A stretch of DNA of 64,000 bases from Venatoribacter pacificus. Lineage in GTDB: Bacteria > Pseudomonadota > Gammaproteobacteria > Pseudomonadales > Oceanobacteraceae. The stretch lies in NCBI RefSeq assembly GCF_025318105.1, contig NZ_JAOANI010000015.1, positions 629,006 through 693,005 of the forward strand, in the 5' to 3' direction. The position numbers and the translations under genes were made by a program. The notes beneath the pieces were generated by a model that saw only the letters and a program-made list of their open reading frames with translations, was not told the DNA's origin and did no database searches. Below are positions 26,065-34,663 of the stretch, piece by piece (positions within the stretch are counted from its first letter, which is position 1; each line of letters starts with the position of its first letter).

Positions 26065-28344
26065 ATGCTTGATATTCTGAGACGCATCGTACAGGAAGTC
26101 AGCTCGGCAACCGATCTGAGCGAGGCTCTGAAGTTGGTCGTGGCACGTATCCGTGCGGCCATGAATACCGAAGTGTGCTCCGTTTATCTGTTCGATCCTG
26201 AAAGCAAACGCTATGTGTTGATGGCCACTGAAGGTCTGAAGCAGGAAGCGGTGGGCCGGGTCAGTCTCAGTTCTTCACAGGGACTGGTCGGCCTGGTTGG
26301 TTCGCGTGAAGAGCCGATCAACGTTGATAACGCCCCGACGCATCCGCGTTTCCACTTTTTGTCGGAAACCGGTGAAGATCCATTCCTGTCCTTTCTCGGT
26401 GTACCGATCATCCATCACAAACGCCTGATGGGTGTGATGGTGGTGCAGCAGCGCGACAGCCGCCAGTTTGATGAAAGTGAAGAAGCCTTTCTGGTCACCA
26501 TGTCGGCTCAGCTGGCGGGCGTTATTGCGCATGCGGAAGCGACCGGCAATATTCTTGATATCCCTTCCGCGACCAACGAACGCAAGAAAGGCACCCGCTT
26601 TAACGGCGCGCCCGGTGCCCCTGGGGTCGGTCTTGGTCAGGCCTTTGTGCTGTCTCCTGCTGCCGATCTCAGTGGCGTGGTGGATAAAGAAGCCGAATCG
26701 GTTGATGACGAAATTGCGCGCTTCGATCTTGCCCTTGAAGCCGCCCGCGAAGAAATCCGCATATTGGGGGAAAAACTCAGCAGCGAATTGCGCCCGGAAG
26801 AAATGGCGCTGTTTGATGTGTACCTGAATATGCTGGATGACCATGCGCTGGGGGCTGAAGTTAAAGTCCGTATCCGTGATGGCAACTGGGCTCAGGGGGC
26901 CTTGCGTCAGGTGGTGATGCAGTACGTGGGGCATTTCCAGTTAATGGAAGATGTTTATCTGCGTGAACGCGCCACCGATATTATCGATTTAGGTACCCGT
27001 ATTCTGGCTCATCTGCAGGGCAGTGATGCCCACGCGCAGGAGTATGATTTTCCGGACAATACGATTCTGGTCAGTGAAGAGCTGACGCCCGCCATGCTGG
27101 GTGAAGTACCGCCAGCCAAACTGCGCGGTTTGGTGTCGGTGAAAGGATCGTCCAACTCGCATGTGGCCATTCTGGCCCGTGCCATGGGCATTCCCACGGT
27201 CATGGGGGTGGTCGACGTCCCTTATGCCCAGCTACACGGCCTGGAGTTGATTGTTGATGGTTATCGCGGGCAGATATTCTCCAGCCCCAACGATGAGCTG
27301 CGCGAGCAGTATCAGGCCATCTTTGATGAAGAACAGGCGCTGCAGAAAGATCTGCAGGTACTGCGTGATAAACCGGCCGAAACCCTTGATGGGCATCGCA
27401 TCCCGCTGTGGGTGAATACCGGACTGATTACTGATGCGGTCCGCAGTCTGGAGCGCGGTGCTGAGGGCGTTGGCCTGTACCGCACCGAAGTGCCGTTTAT
27501 GATGAAAGACCGCTTTCCCAGCGAGAGTGAACAGCAAAAAATTTACCGTCAGCAGCTGGATACATTCGCGCCTAATCCGGTGACCATGCGCACCCTGGAT
27601 ATTGGTGGCGATAAAGCACTGACGTATTTCCCCATCAGCGAAGCCAACCCCTTTCTCGGCTGGCGCGGCATCCGCGTTACGCTGGATCATCCGGAAATTT
27701 TTCTGGTGCAGATACGCGCCATGCTCAAGGCCAGCGAAGGCCTGAATAACCTGCGTATTATGCTGCCGATGATTACCAGCGTCAGCGAAGTGGATGAAGC
27801 CCTGCATCTGATTTACCGCGCCCATGCGGAGGTGTTGGAAGAAGGCTTTGATGTCGAAATGCCGCAGGTCGGGGTGATGATTGAGGTGCCGGCCGCGGTC
27901 TATCAGATCCGCGAGCTGGGTCAGCGGGTGGATTTTCTCTCCGTTGGCAGCAACGATCTTACCCAGTATCTGCTGGCCGTAGACCGTAACAATCCACGCG
28001 TGGCCGATCTGTATCAGGCCTTCCATCCGGCGGTTCTGAATGCACTGAAAATGATCGCCGATGTGTCGCACGAGATTGGCAAGCCGGTCAGTGTTTGTGG
28101 CGAATTAGCCGGTAACCCTTTGGGCGCTGTGCTACTGATGGCGATGGGCTATGACATGCTGTCCATGAATGCGACGAATCTGCCGAAAGTGAAATCGGTG
28201 ATTCGCGGCATTAATCTGGAGTGGGCCAACCAGTTGCTGACCGAAGTGCTGAAGATAGAAAGTGCACCGGTTATTACCGCGACGCTGCAGCTCTCGCTGG
28301 AAAAAGCCGGTTTTGGCCGCATTATCGGACCGGGGCGCAACTGA
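26065..28344 (+). CDS. ptsP: PTS-Ntr enzyme I (PtsP)
   Basis: 759 residues: GAF domain (about 1-155), enzyme I N-terminal domain (about 170-290), phosphohistidine domain with the active His366 in KGSSNSHVAILARAMG, and a PEP-binding barrel (GLYRTEVPFMM, SVGSNDLTQYLLAVDRNN and the cysteine in SVCGELAGNP). It passes phosphate from PEP to NPr and EIIA-Ntr, linking nitrogen and potassium status to gene control. The GAF domain is known to sense glutamine in homologues. Co-transcribed with rppH, a conserved pair. Confidence 0.94.
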   Translation: MLDILRRIVQEVSSATDLSEALKLVVARIRAAMNTEVCSVYLFDPESKRYVLMATEGLKQEAVGRVSLSSSQGLVGLVGSREEPINVDNAPTHPRFHFLSETGEDPFLSFLGVPIIHHKRLMGVMVVQQRDSRQFDESEEAFLVTMSAQLAGVIAHAEATGNILDIPSATNERKKGTRFNGAPGAPGVGLGQAFVLSPAADLSGVVDKEAESVDDEIARFDLALEAAREEIRILGEKLSSELRPEEMALFDVYLNMLDDHALGAEVKVRIRDGNWAQGALRQVVMQYVGHFQLMEDVYLRERATDIIDLGTRILAHLQGSDAHAQEYDFPDNTILVSEELTPAMLGEVPPAKLRGLVSVKGSSNSHVAILARAMGIPTVMGVVDVPYAQLHGLELIVDGYRGQIFSSPNDELREQYQAIFDEEQALQKDLQVLRDKPAETLDGHRIPLWVNTGLITDAVRSLERGAEGVGLYRTEVPFMMKDRFPSESEQQKIYRQQLDTFAPNPVTMRTLDIGGDKALTYFPISEANPFLGWRGIRVTLDHPEIFLVQIRAMLKASEGLNNLRIMLPMITSVSEVDEALHLIYRAHAEVLEEGFDVEMPQVGVMIEVPAAVYQIRELGQRVDFLSVGSNDLTQYLLAVDRNNPRVADLYQAFHPAVLNALKMIADVSHEIGKPVSVCGELAGNPLGAVLLMAMGYDMLSMNATNLPKVKSVIRGINLEWANQLLTEVLKIESAPVITATLQLSLEKAGFGRIIGPGRN

Positions 28345-28373
28345 ACGGTTGTCTGCCCCATCGGCTTGCCTGA

Positions 28374-28922
28374 TCAGGCTGTCCAGTGCCGGGTACGTCC
28401 GGTGTCGATATGAATAAAACCACTCTTCGGGTAATAGCCCACGCCACCATTGCCCATGGCCAGCGCGGCGCGATGAAGGTGGCGATGCGATACGCCAGGA
28501 ATCCGGATATCAATCGCCCGTCCCTGCATGTGCAGGCTGTGCTCTGCGACGCCTGAGCTGGCATAGCGCAGGCTGGCATTGGATTCCGGTGCGCGATAAC
28601 CGGAAATCACATACAGCGGCTCATGGCTGCCAAACAGCTGCTGTAACTGATACATGTTCTGATACAGCTCGCGCTGCATGGCCATCACCTGATCACGACG
28701 ATGATCGCGCACCAGAATATCCAGAGATTCCACACCATCATCCAGATAGCGGCCATTCGCCCAGAACGTACTGTTGCTGAATTCGCCGGTGTGGATGTTG
28801 TACAAACGCAGAGTACGTTCTTCCTGTTGGCCCTGAGCAAAGGCACGGCTGCTACCCAAGCCAGCGATACTGGCCGCGCCAAGGCATGCGGCCTGCTTCA
28901 GAAAGTTGCGTCGTTGTAACAT
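28374..28922 (-). CDS. mepK: MepK-type (DUF882) murein endopeptidase
   Basis: Started at ATG 28922, giving 182 residues with a strong Tat signal (MLQRRNFLKQAACLGAASIA). The DUF882/M15-like catalytic pattern is visible: SGYRAPESNASLR, EHSLHMQGRAIDI and GFIHIDTGRTRHW, containing the zinc-binding histidines and aspartate. Family members cut meso-DAP cross-links in peptidoglycan. It lies next to ldtD, an order also found in E. coli (ycbB-ycbK), where MepK cleaves the 3-3 bonds made by LD-transpeptidases. Confidence 0.85.
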   Translation of the reverse strand: MLQRRNFLKQAACLGAASIAGLGSSRAFAQGQQEERTLRLYNIHTGEFSNSTFWANGRYLDDGVESLDILVRDHRRDQVMAMQRELYQNMYQLQQLFGSHEPLYVISGYRAPESNASLRYASSGVAEHSLHMQGRAIDIRIPGVSHRHLHRAALAMGNGGVGYYPKSGFIHIDTGRTRHWTA

Positions 28923-29114
28923 GGTCAATCTTCTCCGCTACATCAGATGGTTCAGCGTTGTTGTGCATGGATATATCAGCGGAGTATGCCAAACACCTGC
29001 CAAAAGAAACGGGCATCCTTAGACAAAAATACATAACGCTACATTTGTCACACAGAATGATGTAACACGCTGGCACATATGCGCCAGCGGGGAGGGGATT
29101 CGTAACAGGATTGA

Positions 29115-30905
29115 TTAAAGGCTGACGGCGGGGTTTGTCGGAGGCAGGCCAGCGATCAGATCGCGGTTGTAGATATCGTCCCGCACCTGCAAATTGCCAT
29201 CCTGATCAACCCAGGCGGTCCAGTACATCAGGTATACCGGCACATCATCCTGCAGGCGGATACGGGTGGTACGGTTCTGATCGATGGCGGCATCGATATT
29301 ATGACGATTCCAGCCCTGTTGTCCGCGCAGCAGTTTCTCGGCCAGCAGGCGGGGTTTCTCGACCCGGACGCAGCCGGAGCTTAAGGCACGGTTATCGAGG
29401 TTAAACAGTTGCGGCTGTGACGTATCGTGCAGGTAGATGTCTTTATCGTTCGGAAACAGGAATTTGATAGAACCCAAAGCATTGTCGTCACCGGCTTTCT
29501 GTACCAAACGGTAAGGGAAGTTGCGGGCAGTGACTTTGTTCCAGTTGATGGCATGGGGTGAGATAAACTGGTCCACACCATCAACACGGCCGATCACCTG
29601 ATACCCTTTTTCATCCAGGTACCCCGGATTGCGGCGGATTTTCGGCAGCAGGCTGTTAATGGCAATACGTCTGGGTACTGACCAGGTAGGCGCCAACTCA
29701 AGGGTGCTGATTTTCTGGGCCATAACAGGCGTGCGGCGCTGCAGGTTGCCGATAATCACTTTCATATCCAGTTCAACCGAGCCGCCATTCATCAATTGCA
29801 GGCTGTAGTCGGCCATATTGACCATCACATGACGCTGGCCAAGATCCCTTGGCAGGTGACGCCAGCGCTTCATGTTCAGCGCGACTTTCTGAGCCATCTG
29901 ATAAGGCGGAATATTCAGCCAGGCCAGGGTGCGGGCATCCAGTTCGCCGCTTTCCGGCAAATGATGACGCTTCTGGAAGTGGCGCAGGGAATCAGCCAGC
30001 GTGCTGTCGAATTGAAACTCCGGACGGTTGAGGTCGTGGGGCTCATCTTCATCCGGGGCGCGGGTACGCTCTTCTGAATCTTTGAACAGCCAGGATAACG
30101 CGCCTTTTTGCAGATCACCGTACTGCCCCAGCATCCAGCGCAGGTGCGGCACCAGACGATGGCGTTCGTTGGCCTTCAGTTGCAGAGTATCCGGCAATGG
30201 ATACCAGCCACCGGAGTTAGCAATGGCGAGGTAGCGGTTCAGTTCTTTACGCAGACGCAGGTAGCCGGGATGAGAGGGCGTGAGGGTTTCGACCAGTGCA
30301 TCCAGCTCGTTGCGGCGGATAGAGTCGTTAAGCAGGTCGATAATCTGTTCTTCACTGAACTGTCCGGGCTTGCTCGCCGCTGATACCTTACGGATGGATG
30401 GATGATCACCTTCGCCGGTGTCAGGCAGCAGCTCGGCATTCAGAGCCTGTTGGGCATAAGTAATGAAAGCGTCGGTCAGCAGTACTTCAACCGCTGTGGC
30501 CTGTTTGGGAATGTTCGACAGACGGCTGGTTTCACGCTCAAGGGTGGCCAGTTCGTAGCCGTAATTGCGCCAGTCGTCGGCGGCGGTTTCGCGCAGCACC
30601 TGTAACAGTTCTTGTCCGGCTTCGGTCAGCTCGAAGCTGTTCATCCATACCGGCTGGTAATCACGGCGCAGATAAAAAGGTTCGATGCTTTGTACATGTT
30701 TCAGCCGCACTTCTCCCGCCACATTGCGCGCGGATTCGATTAACCAGTGCTCCATATATTTTTGCGCCACTTTGGGCGGCATATAGGGCTTGGTATTGAT
30801 GCTGGCTGCCAGAGCCGCAAACAACAGTCCGACGCACAGCAGGGCAATAAAGCCTGTGAGTGCGACGACGCGCTGCGGTTTTCTGGGTGTATTCATGCTG
30901 TTCAT
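29115..30905 (-). CDS. ldtD: L,D-transpeptidase (YcbB/LdtD type)
   Basis: ATG 30905 gives 596 residues; ATG 30896 is possible, and the frame is open upstream without a good ribosome site. An N-terminal membrane anchor (VVALTGFIALLCVGLLFAAL), a long helical domain, a peptidoglycan-binding stretch (FQKRHHLPESGELDARTLAW) and a YkuD catalytic domain with YLHDTSQPQLF and SSGCVRVE containing the nucleophilic cysteine. It makes 3-3 cross-links in the cell wall. About 190 bases separate it from mepK downstream. Confidence 0.9.
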   Translation of the reverse strand: MNSMNTPRKPQRVVALTGFIALLCVGLLFAALAASINTKPYMPPKVAQKYMEHWLIESARNVAGEVRLKHVQSIEPFYLRRDYQPVWMNSFELTEAGQELLQVLRETAADDWRNYGYELATLERETSRLSNIPKQATAVEVLLTDAFITYAQQALNAELLPDTGEGDHPSIRKVSAASKPGQFSEEQIIDLLNDSIRRNELDALVETLTPSHPGYLRLRKELNRYLAIANSGGWYPLPDTLQLKANERHRLVPHLRWMLGQYGDLQKGALSWLFKDSEERTRAPDEDEPHDLNRPEFQFDSTLADSLRHFQKRHHLPESGELDARTLAWLNIPPYQMAQKVALNMKRWRHLPRDLGQRHVMVNMADYSLQLMNGGSVELDMKVIIGNLQRRTPVMAQKISTLELAPTWSVPRRIAINSLLPKIRRNPGYLDEKGYQVIGRVDGVDQFISPHAINWNKVTARNFPYRLVQKAGDDNALGSIKFLFPNDKDIYLHDTSQPQLFNLDNRALSSGCVRVEKPRLLAEKLLRGQQGWNRHNIDAAIDQNRTTRIRLQDDVPVYLMYWTAWVDQDGNLQVRDDIYNRDLIAGLPPTNPAVSL

Positions 30906-31123
30906 GCACGAAGTATGGACGCCAGACTGGCAAAATGTGGCGGGAATCGTGCTACCGTTCGCAGAATTTTGTAAGCGACTGCAAACGGTCGTTCGATTGG
31001 TCAACGGAGTGTCAAAAGAAACAACAACTTAGGTTTTTCTTTTGTAACAGGGTGGGTAATTAACGGATTTCTGTCGGCTGATTCTTTGTTCTTAAAGTGG
31101 GCAATTGTCTACTTATTACAGGG

Positions 31124-31146
31124 CGCCTCTGAATGATTCAGAGGCG
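31124..31146. repeat. Dispersed palindrome, family B, copy 1
   Basis: CGCCTCTGAAT (31124-31134) and its exact complement ATTCAGAGGCG (31136-31146) flank a single central G: an 11-base perfect inverted repeat. The TGA stop of the minus-strand NRDE gene lies inside it. A related copy is at 32847-32873. Confidence 0.8.
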
Positions 31147-31905
31147 TTCTAGATCGACCGGCCAGGTGACCCGTCCGGCAATTCGGCCATGACTGTCCCA
31201 GCTCAGTTCGCTTAACTCCAACCGACCTTCCAGTCCCAGAATGCCGGTAGAGCAGCGGGTGCCGTAGCCCGGAGCGTTAATGAACTGCGCCGACAACAGA
31301 CGCTCCCATTCCAGCGGTACGCCGGTTTGTGGCAGCTGATCGTCCGGGAAGGGTGAATAATGATCCAGTAAAGCGGCGAGACTGGCACTGCCTTTAGGCT
31401 GTTGTAACCAATGCTGAAGTTGTGTGCGTGCCAGTTCGGTTTTCGGCCAGGGAGTATTCAGCCAGGCATTGCTCAGTGTGTGAATGCCGGGCTCCAGCCG
31501 TTCAAGGCGGGGTTCGGGGTAGTTGCTGGCGTACCAGAGCTGGTTGCGGTTGCCGCAGAGCAGATTAAACGGCGCGTACTGGTCGCCTTTTTCCAGTACG
31601 GCACGCAGATATTTTTCCGGGTTGCGTGGCTCGCGCAGGTAATCCAGTACCAGATGACCACGCGACTGTGGCTCGGCCGGGCCGGCGCCGGGGGCGCGGA
31701 TATTGGTCAGCGCCGCAAAGCGGCCTGCTTTGGTCGCGCCCAGCCAGGTGCCGCCCTGTTGCAGATCGCGCCCGGCAAACAGGCCCGGATATTCTTTCCA
31801 CTCTTCCAGTGCACTGGCGGGGCGGGGATAAAACTCATCCCGGTTGGCACTCAGGCTCAGCCACTGACGGTTCTGTGGTTGCCAGTTCAATACGATCAGA
31901 CACAT
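31138..31905 (-). CDS. NRDE-family (TANGO2-like) protein
   Basis: Start ATG 31905 gives 255 residues beginning MCLIVLNWQPQ, so that the cysteine becomes N-terminal once methionine is removed, as in this Ntn-hydrolase-like family. The name motif NRDEFYPRPA follows, with FAGRDLQQGGTWLGATKAGRFAALTN. Eukaryotic TANGO2 and bacterial homologues have been linked to haem movement; the bacterial role is unsettled. Divergent from the TSUP permease. Confidence 0.85.
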   Translation of the reverse strand: MCLIVLNWQPQNRQWLSLSANRDEFYPRPASALEEWKEYPGLFAGRDLQQGGTWLGATKAGRFAALTNIRAPGAGPAEPQSRGHLVLDYLREPRNPEKYLRAVLEKGDQYAPFNLLCGNRNQLWYASNYPEPRLERLEPGIHTLSNAWLNTPWPKTELARTQLQHWLQQPKGSASLAALLDHYSPFPDDQLPQTGVPLEWERLLSAQFINAPGYGTRCSTGILGLEGRLELSELSWDSHGRIAGRVTWPVDLERL

Positions 31906-32017
31906 AAGCATTTCCCGATAATGATTGCCGCAGGCATGATCTGTTGCGCAGGCGCTGCCGACTTTGACCGCACTTTAGGTCATAATGCCGCCCCCTTAAA
32001 CCGGAATTTTCACACCT

Positions 32018-32806
32018 ATGATGACATTTCTGCTGTTCCTGGCGGTTGGCTCAGTGGCCGGTCTGCTGGCTGGTTTGTTTGGCATTGGTGGCGGCATGGT
32101 GATTGTTCCTGTGCTGGTGATTACCTTTGCCGCACAGGGCGTAAGCGAAACGGTGCTGACGCATATGGCGGTGGCTACGTCGCTGGCGACCATCGTGTTT
32201 ACCTCGCTCAGCTCGGTGCGTGAGCATCATCGTCAGGGTGGCGTGGACTGGACGCTGGTGGGTGTGATGAGCATCGGTATTGTGCTGGGCACCATGGTCG
32301 GCGTGTCGTTAATTACCACCGTACCGGGTCCTCTGCTGCAGAAAATCATTGGTGTGTTTGCTTTGTTGTTGGCACTGAAAATGTTCTTTGGGCTGGAACC
32401 AAAAGGCGCTGGCAAGCGTCCAGGTAACCGGGGCCTGATGGTTGCCGGTTCTGTGGTCGGTTTTGGTTCGTCGTGGTTTGGTATTGGTGGCGGAACGTTT
32501 ACCGTGCCGTACCTGAGTTGGATGAAAATCCCTATGCGTCAGGCGGTGGCGACTTCCGCTGCCTGTGGTTTGCCCATTGCGCTGACGGGCGCGTTGAGTA
32601 ATGTGGTGGCCGGCTGGAATCATGAGGCTCTGCCTGCCTGGAGTACCGGCTTTTTATACTGGCCGGCCATTCTTGGTATTGTGCTGACCAGCGTGCCTTT
32701 TGCCAAAGTGGGGGCGAAGCTGGCACATCGTCTGGATCAGGCGTTGCTGAAAAAAAGCTTTGCGCTGTTGCTGTTTGTGGTTGGTATTAAATTTCTGTTG
32801 TTTTAA
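32018..32806 (+). CDS. TSUP-family (TauE/SafE) anion exporter
   Basis: 262 residues with about eight membrane helices and the twin TSUP repeats: LLAGLFGIGGGMVIVPVLV near the start and GSSWFGIGGGTFTVPYLSWM in the second half. Family members move sulfite, sulfoacetate or other organosulfur anions; the substrate is not readable here. The first methionine pair gives two adjacent starts. A homologous permease precedes lgt in pseudomonads too. Confidence 0.88.
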   Translation: MMTFLLFLAVGSVAGLLAGLFGIGGGMVIVPVLVITFAAQGVSETVLTHMAVATSLATIVFTSLSSVREHHRQGGVDWTLVGVMSIGIVLGTMVGVSLITTVPGPLLQKIIGVFALLLALKMFFGLEPKGAGKRPGNRGLMVAGSVVGFGSSWFGIGGGTFTVPYLSWMKIPMRQAVATSAACGLPIALTGALSNVVAGWNHEALPAWSTGFLYWPAILGIVLTSVPFAKVGAKLAHRLDQALLKKSFALLLFVVGIKFLLF

Positions 32807-32846
32807 GCGCATTTCATAAGGCGTTAAAAATAGAGTGTTTTGCTTG

Positions 32847-32873
32847 GGCACCTCTGAATTATTCAGAGGCGCC
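32847..32873. repeat. Dispersed palindrome, family B, copy 2
   Basis: CCTCTGAAT (32851-32859) and ATTCAGAGG (32861-32869) flank one central T. Outside these, one A-C mismatch is followed by three more pairs. It lies 40 bases after the TSUP stop and 33 bases before lgt. It shares its core with the copy at 31124-31146. Confidence 0.8.
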
Positions 32874-32906
32874 TTTAAGTCTGATTGTTGTTGCAAGGAA
32901 GTTCGT

Positions 32907-33716
32907 ATGCTGACCTATCCCGATATAGACCCGGTAGCCGTGGCCATTGGCCCGCTGAAAATTCATTGGTATGGCCTGATGTATCTGCTGGCGTTTGCCT
33001 CGGCCTGGGGCCTGGCCAATTACCGTGCGCGTCGTCCGGCTTCCGGCTGGACACCGGAGCAGGTGTCGGATCTGATCTTTTATGGTGCCATGGGGGTTAT
33101 TCTCGGTGGTCGTTGCGGCTATGTGCTGCTGTATAACTTTCCGCAATTCTTACAGGACCCGTTATGGCTGCTGCGGGTGTGGGAAGGCGGGATGTCGTTT
33201 CACGGTGGGCTGCTGGGTGTCATGGCAGCGCTGGCGTGGTTTGGTCACAAATATAAAAAGAACTTTTTTGATGTGGCCGACTTCGTTGCTCCGCTGGTAC
33301 CGGTCGGTCTGATGTTTGGCCGTTTCGGCAATTTTATTGGCGGTGAGTTATGGGGCCGTGTGGCGGATCCGGCTCATGTGCCCTGGGCGATGGTGTTTCC
33401 GCGCGCCGGCGATCTGCCGCGCCATCCGTCACAGTTGTATCAGGCGGCGTTGGAGGGGTTCCTGCTGTTTGTTATCCTCTGGTTTTATTCGTCCCGGCCA
33501 CGGCCACAGAAGGCCGTCAGTGCCATGTTCCTGATTGGTTATGGCTTGTTCCGTACCATTGCCGAGTTCTTCCGCGAGCCGGATGCACATATTGGTTTTG
33601 ATTTATTTGGCTGGATGAGCCGCGGGCAGCTGCTCAGTCTGCCGATGATTGTTATAGGGGTTATTCTGCTGGTGATTGCCTACCGCAGCCCGAAATCCGG
33701 AGAACAGAAAGTATGA
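32907..33716 (+). CDS. lgt: Prolipoprotein diacylglyceryl transferase
   Basis: ATG 32907 follows AAGGAAG. The 269-residue membrane protein has about seven helices and the Lgt signature GRFGNFIGGELWGRV, with the essential HGG (MSFHGGLLGV). It transfers diacylglycerol from phosphatidylglycerol to the lipobox cysteine of prolipoproteins, such as the several lipoproteins encoded in this window. Its TGA overlaps the thyA ATG. Confidence 0.95.
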   Translation: MLTYPDIDPVAVAIGPLKIHWYGLMYLLAFASAWGLANYRARRPASGWTPEQVSDLIFYGAMGVILGGRCGYVLLYNFPQFLQDPLWLLRVWEGGMSFHGGLLGVMAALAWFGHKYKKNFFDVADFVAPLVPVGLMFGRFGNFIGGELWGRVADPAHVPWAMVFPRAGDLPRHPSQLYQAALEGFLLFVILWFYSSRPRPQKAVSAMFLIGYGLFRTIAEFFREPDAHIGFDLFGWMSRGQLLSLPMIVIGVILLVIAYRSPKSGEQKV

Positions 33717-34507
33717 AGCAATATCTCGATCTGATGCGCCATGTTCGCGAAAACGGCACCTTCAAGGAAGACCGTACCGGCACCGGCACGTACAGCTGTT
33801 TTGGGTATCAGATGCGCTTTGATCTGAGTGAAGGCTTCCCGCTGGTAACCACCAAAAAACTGCATCTGCGCTCGATTATTCATGAGTTGCTGTGGTTCCT
33901 GAGTGGCGACACCAATATTCGCTATCTGAAAGAAAACGGCGTCTCTATCTGGGATGAGTGGGCCGATGAAGACGGCAATCTGGGGCCGGTGTACGGTTCG
34001 CAGTGGCGCAGCTGGCCAACCGCCGATGGCCGTCATATTGATCAGATCACCCAGGTGGTGAACCAGATTAAAAACAATCCGGACTCGCGCCGCCTGATCG
34101 TCAGTGCCTGGAATGTGGGTGAAATTGACAATATGGCCCTGCCGCCATGCCACGCTTTTTTCCAGTTCTACGTCGCTGACGGTAAACTTTCCTGCCAGCT
34201 GTACCAGCGCAGCGCCGATATCTTCCTTGGTGTGCCGTTCAATATCGCCAGCTATGCCTTACTGGTGTATATGGTGGCACAGCAGTGTGATCTGCAGGTG
34301 GGCGATTTTGTCTGGACCGGTGGTGATGTGCATCTCTATGCCAACCATCTGGAGCAGACTGACCTGCAACTGTCGCGCGAGCCGATGGCGCTGCCAAAGC
34401 TGGTGATTCAGCGTAAACCCGACAGTCTGTTTGACTATAAGTTTGAAGACTTCGTGATCGAAGGTTACGAATCTCACCCGCATATCAAAGCGCCCGTCGC
34501 GATCTGA
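33713..34507 (+). CDS. thyA: Thymidylate synthase
   Basis: 264 residues, the standard short form. The catalytic cysteine is in ALPPCHAFFQFYV, and the nucleotide-binding signatures RRLIVSAWNVGEID and QRSADIFLGVPFNIASYALL are intact. It methylates dUMP using methylene-tetrahydrofolate, giving dihydrofolate that FolA recycles. Translation is coupled to lgt through a four-base overlap. Confidence 0.96.
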   Translation: MKQYLDLMRHVRENGTFKEDRTGTGTYSCFGYQMRFDLSEGFPLVTTKKLHLRSIIHELLWFLSGDTNIRYLKENGVSIWDEWADEDGNLGPVYGSQWRSWPTADGRHIDQITQVVNQIKNNPDSRRLIVSAWNVGEIDNMALPPCHAFFQFYVADGKLSCQLYQRSADIFLGVPFNIASYALLVYMVAQQCDLQVGDFVWTGGDVHLYANHLEQTDLQLSREPMALPKLVIQRKPDSLFDYKFEDFVIEGYESHPHIKAPVAI

Positions 34508-34611
34508 TTGCGATGCTGCTCCTGCTCCGTCCTTGCTCCGCTTTGCTCTGGGGCAGGCAGAGCAGGCGGCCTCTTCGTTGGTAACAATTCTTTTTCACTA
34601 TCGCGGCTGTC

Positions 34612-34622
34612 AGACCAGACGG
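34612..34622 (+). repeat. Left copy of an 11-base direct repeat flanking the GGDEF-EAL gene
   Basis: AGACCAGACGG occurs here and again at 36394-36404, one copy in each of the two short gaps that flank the gene at 34664. Could mark an insertion, or be chance. Confidence 0.5.
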
Positions 34623-34663
34623 CGGAGTCTGCTTGTCTATACTGAAGGCAACTTTGACTCCCG

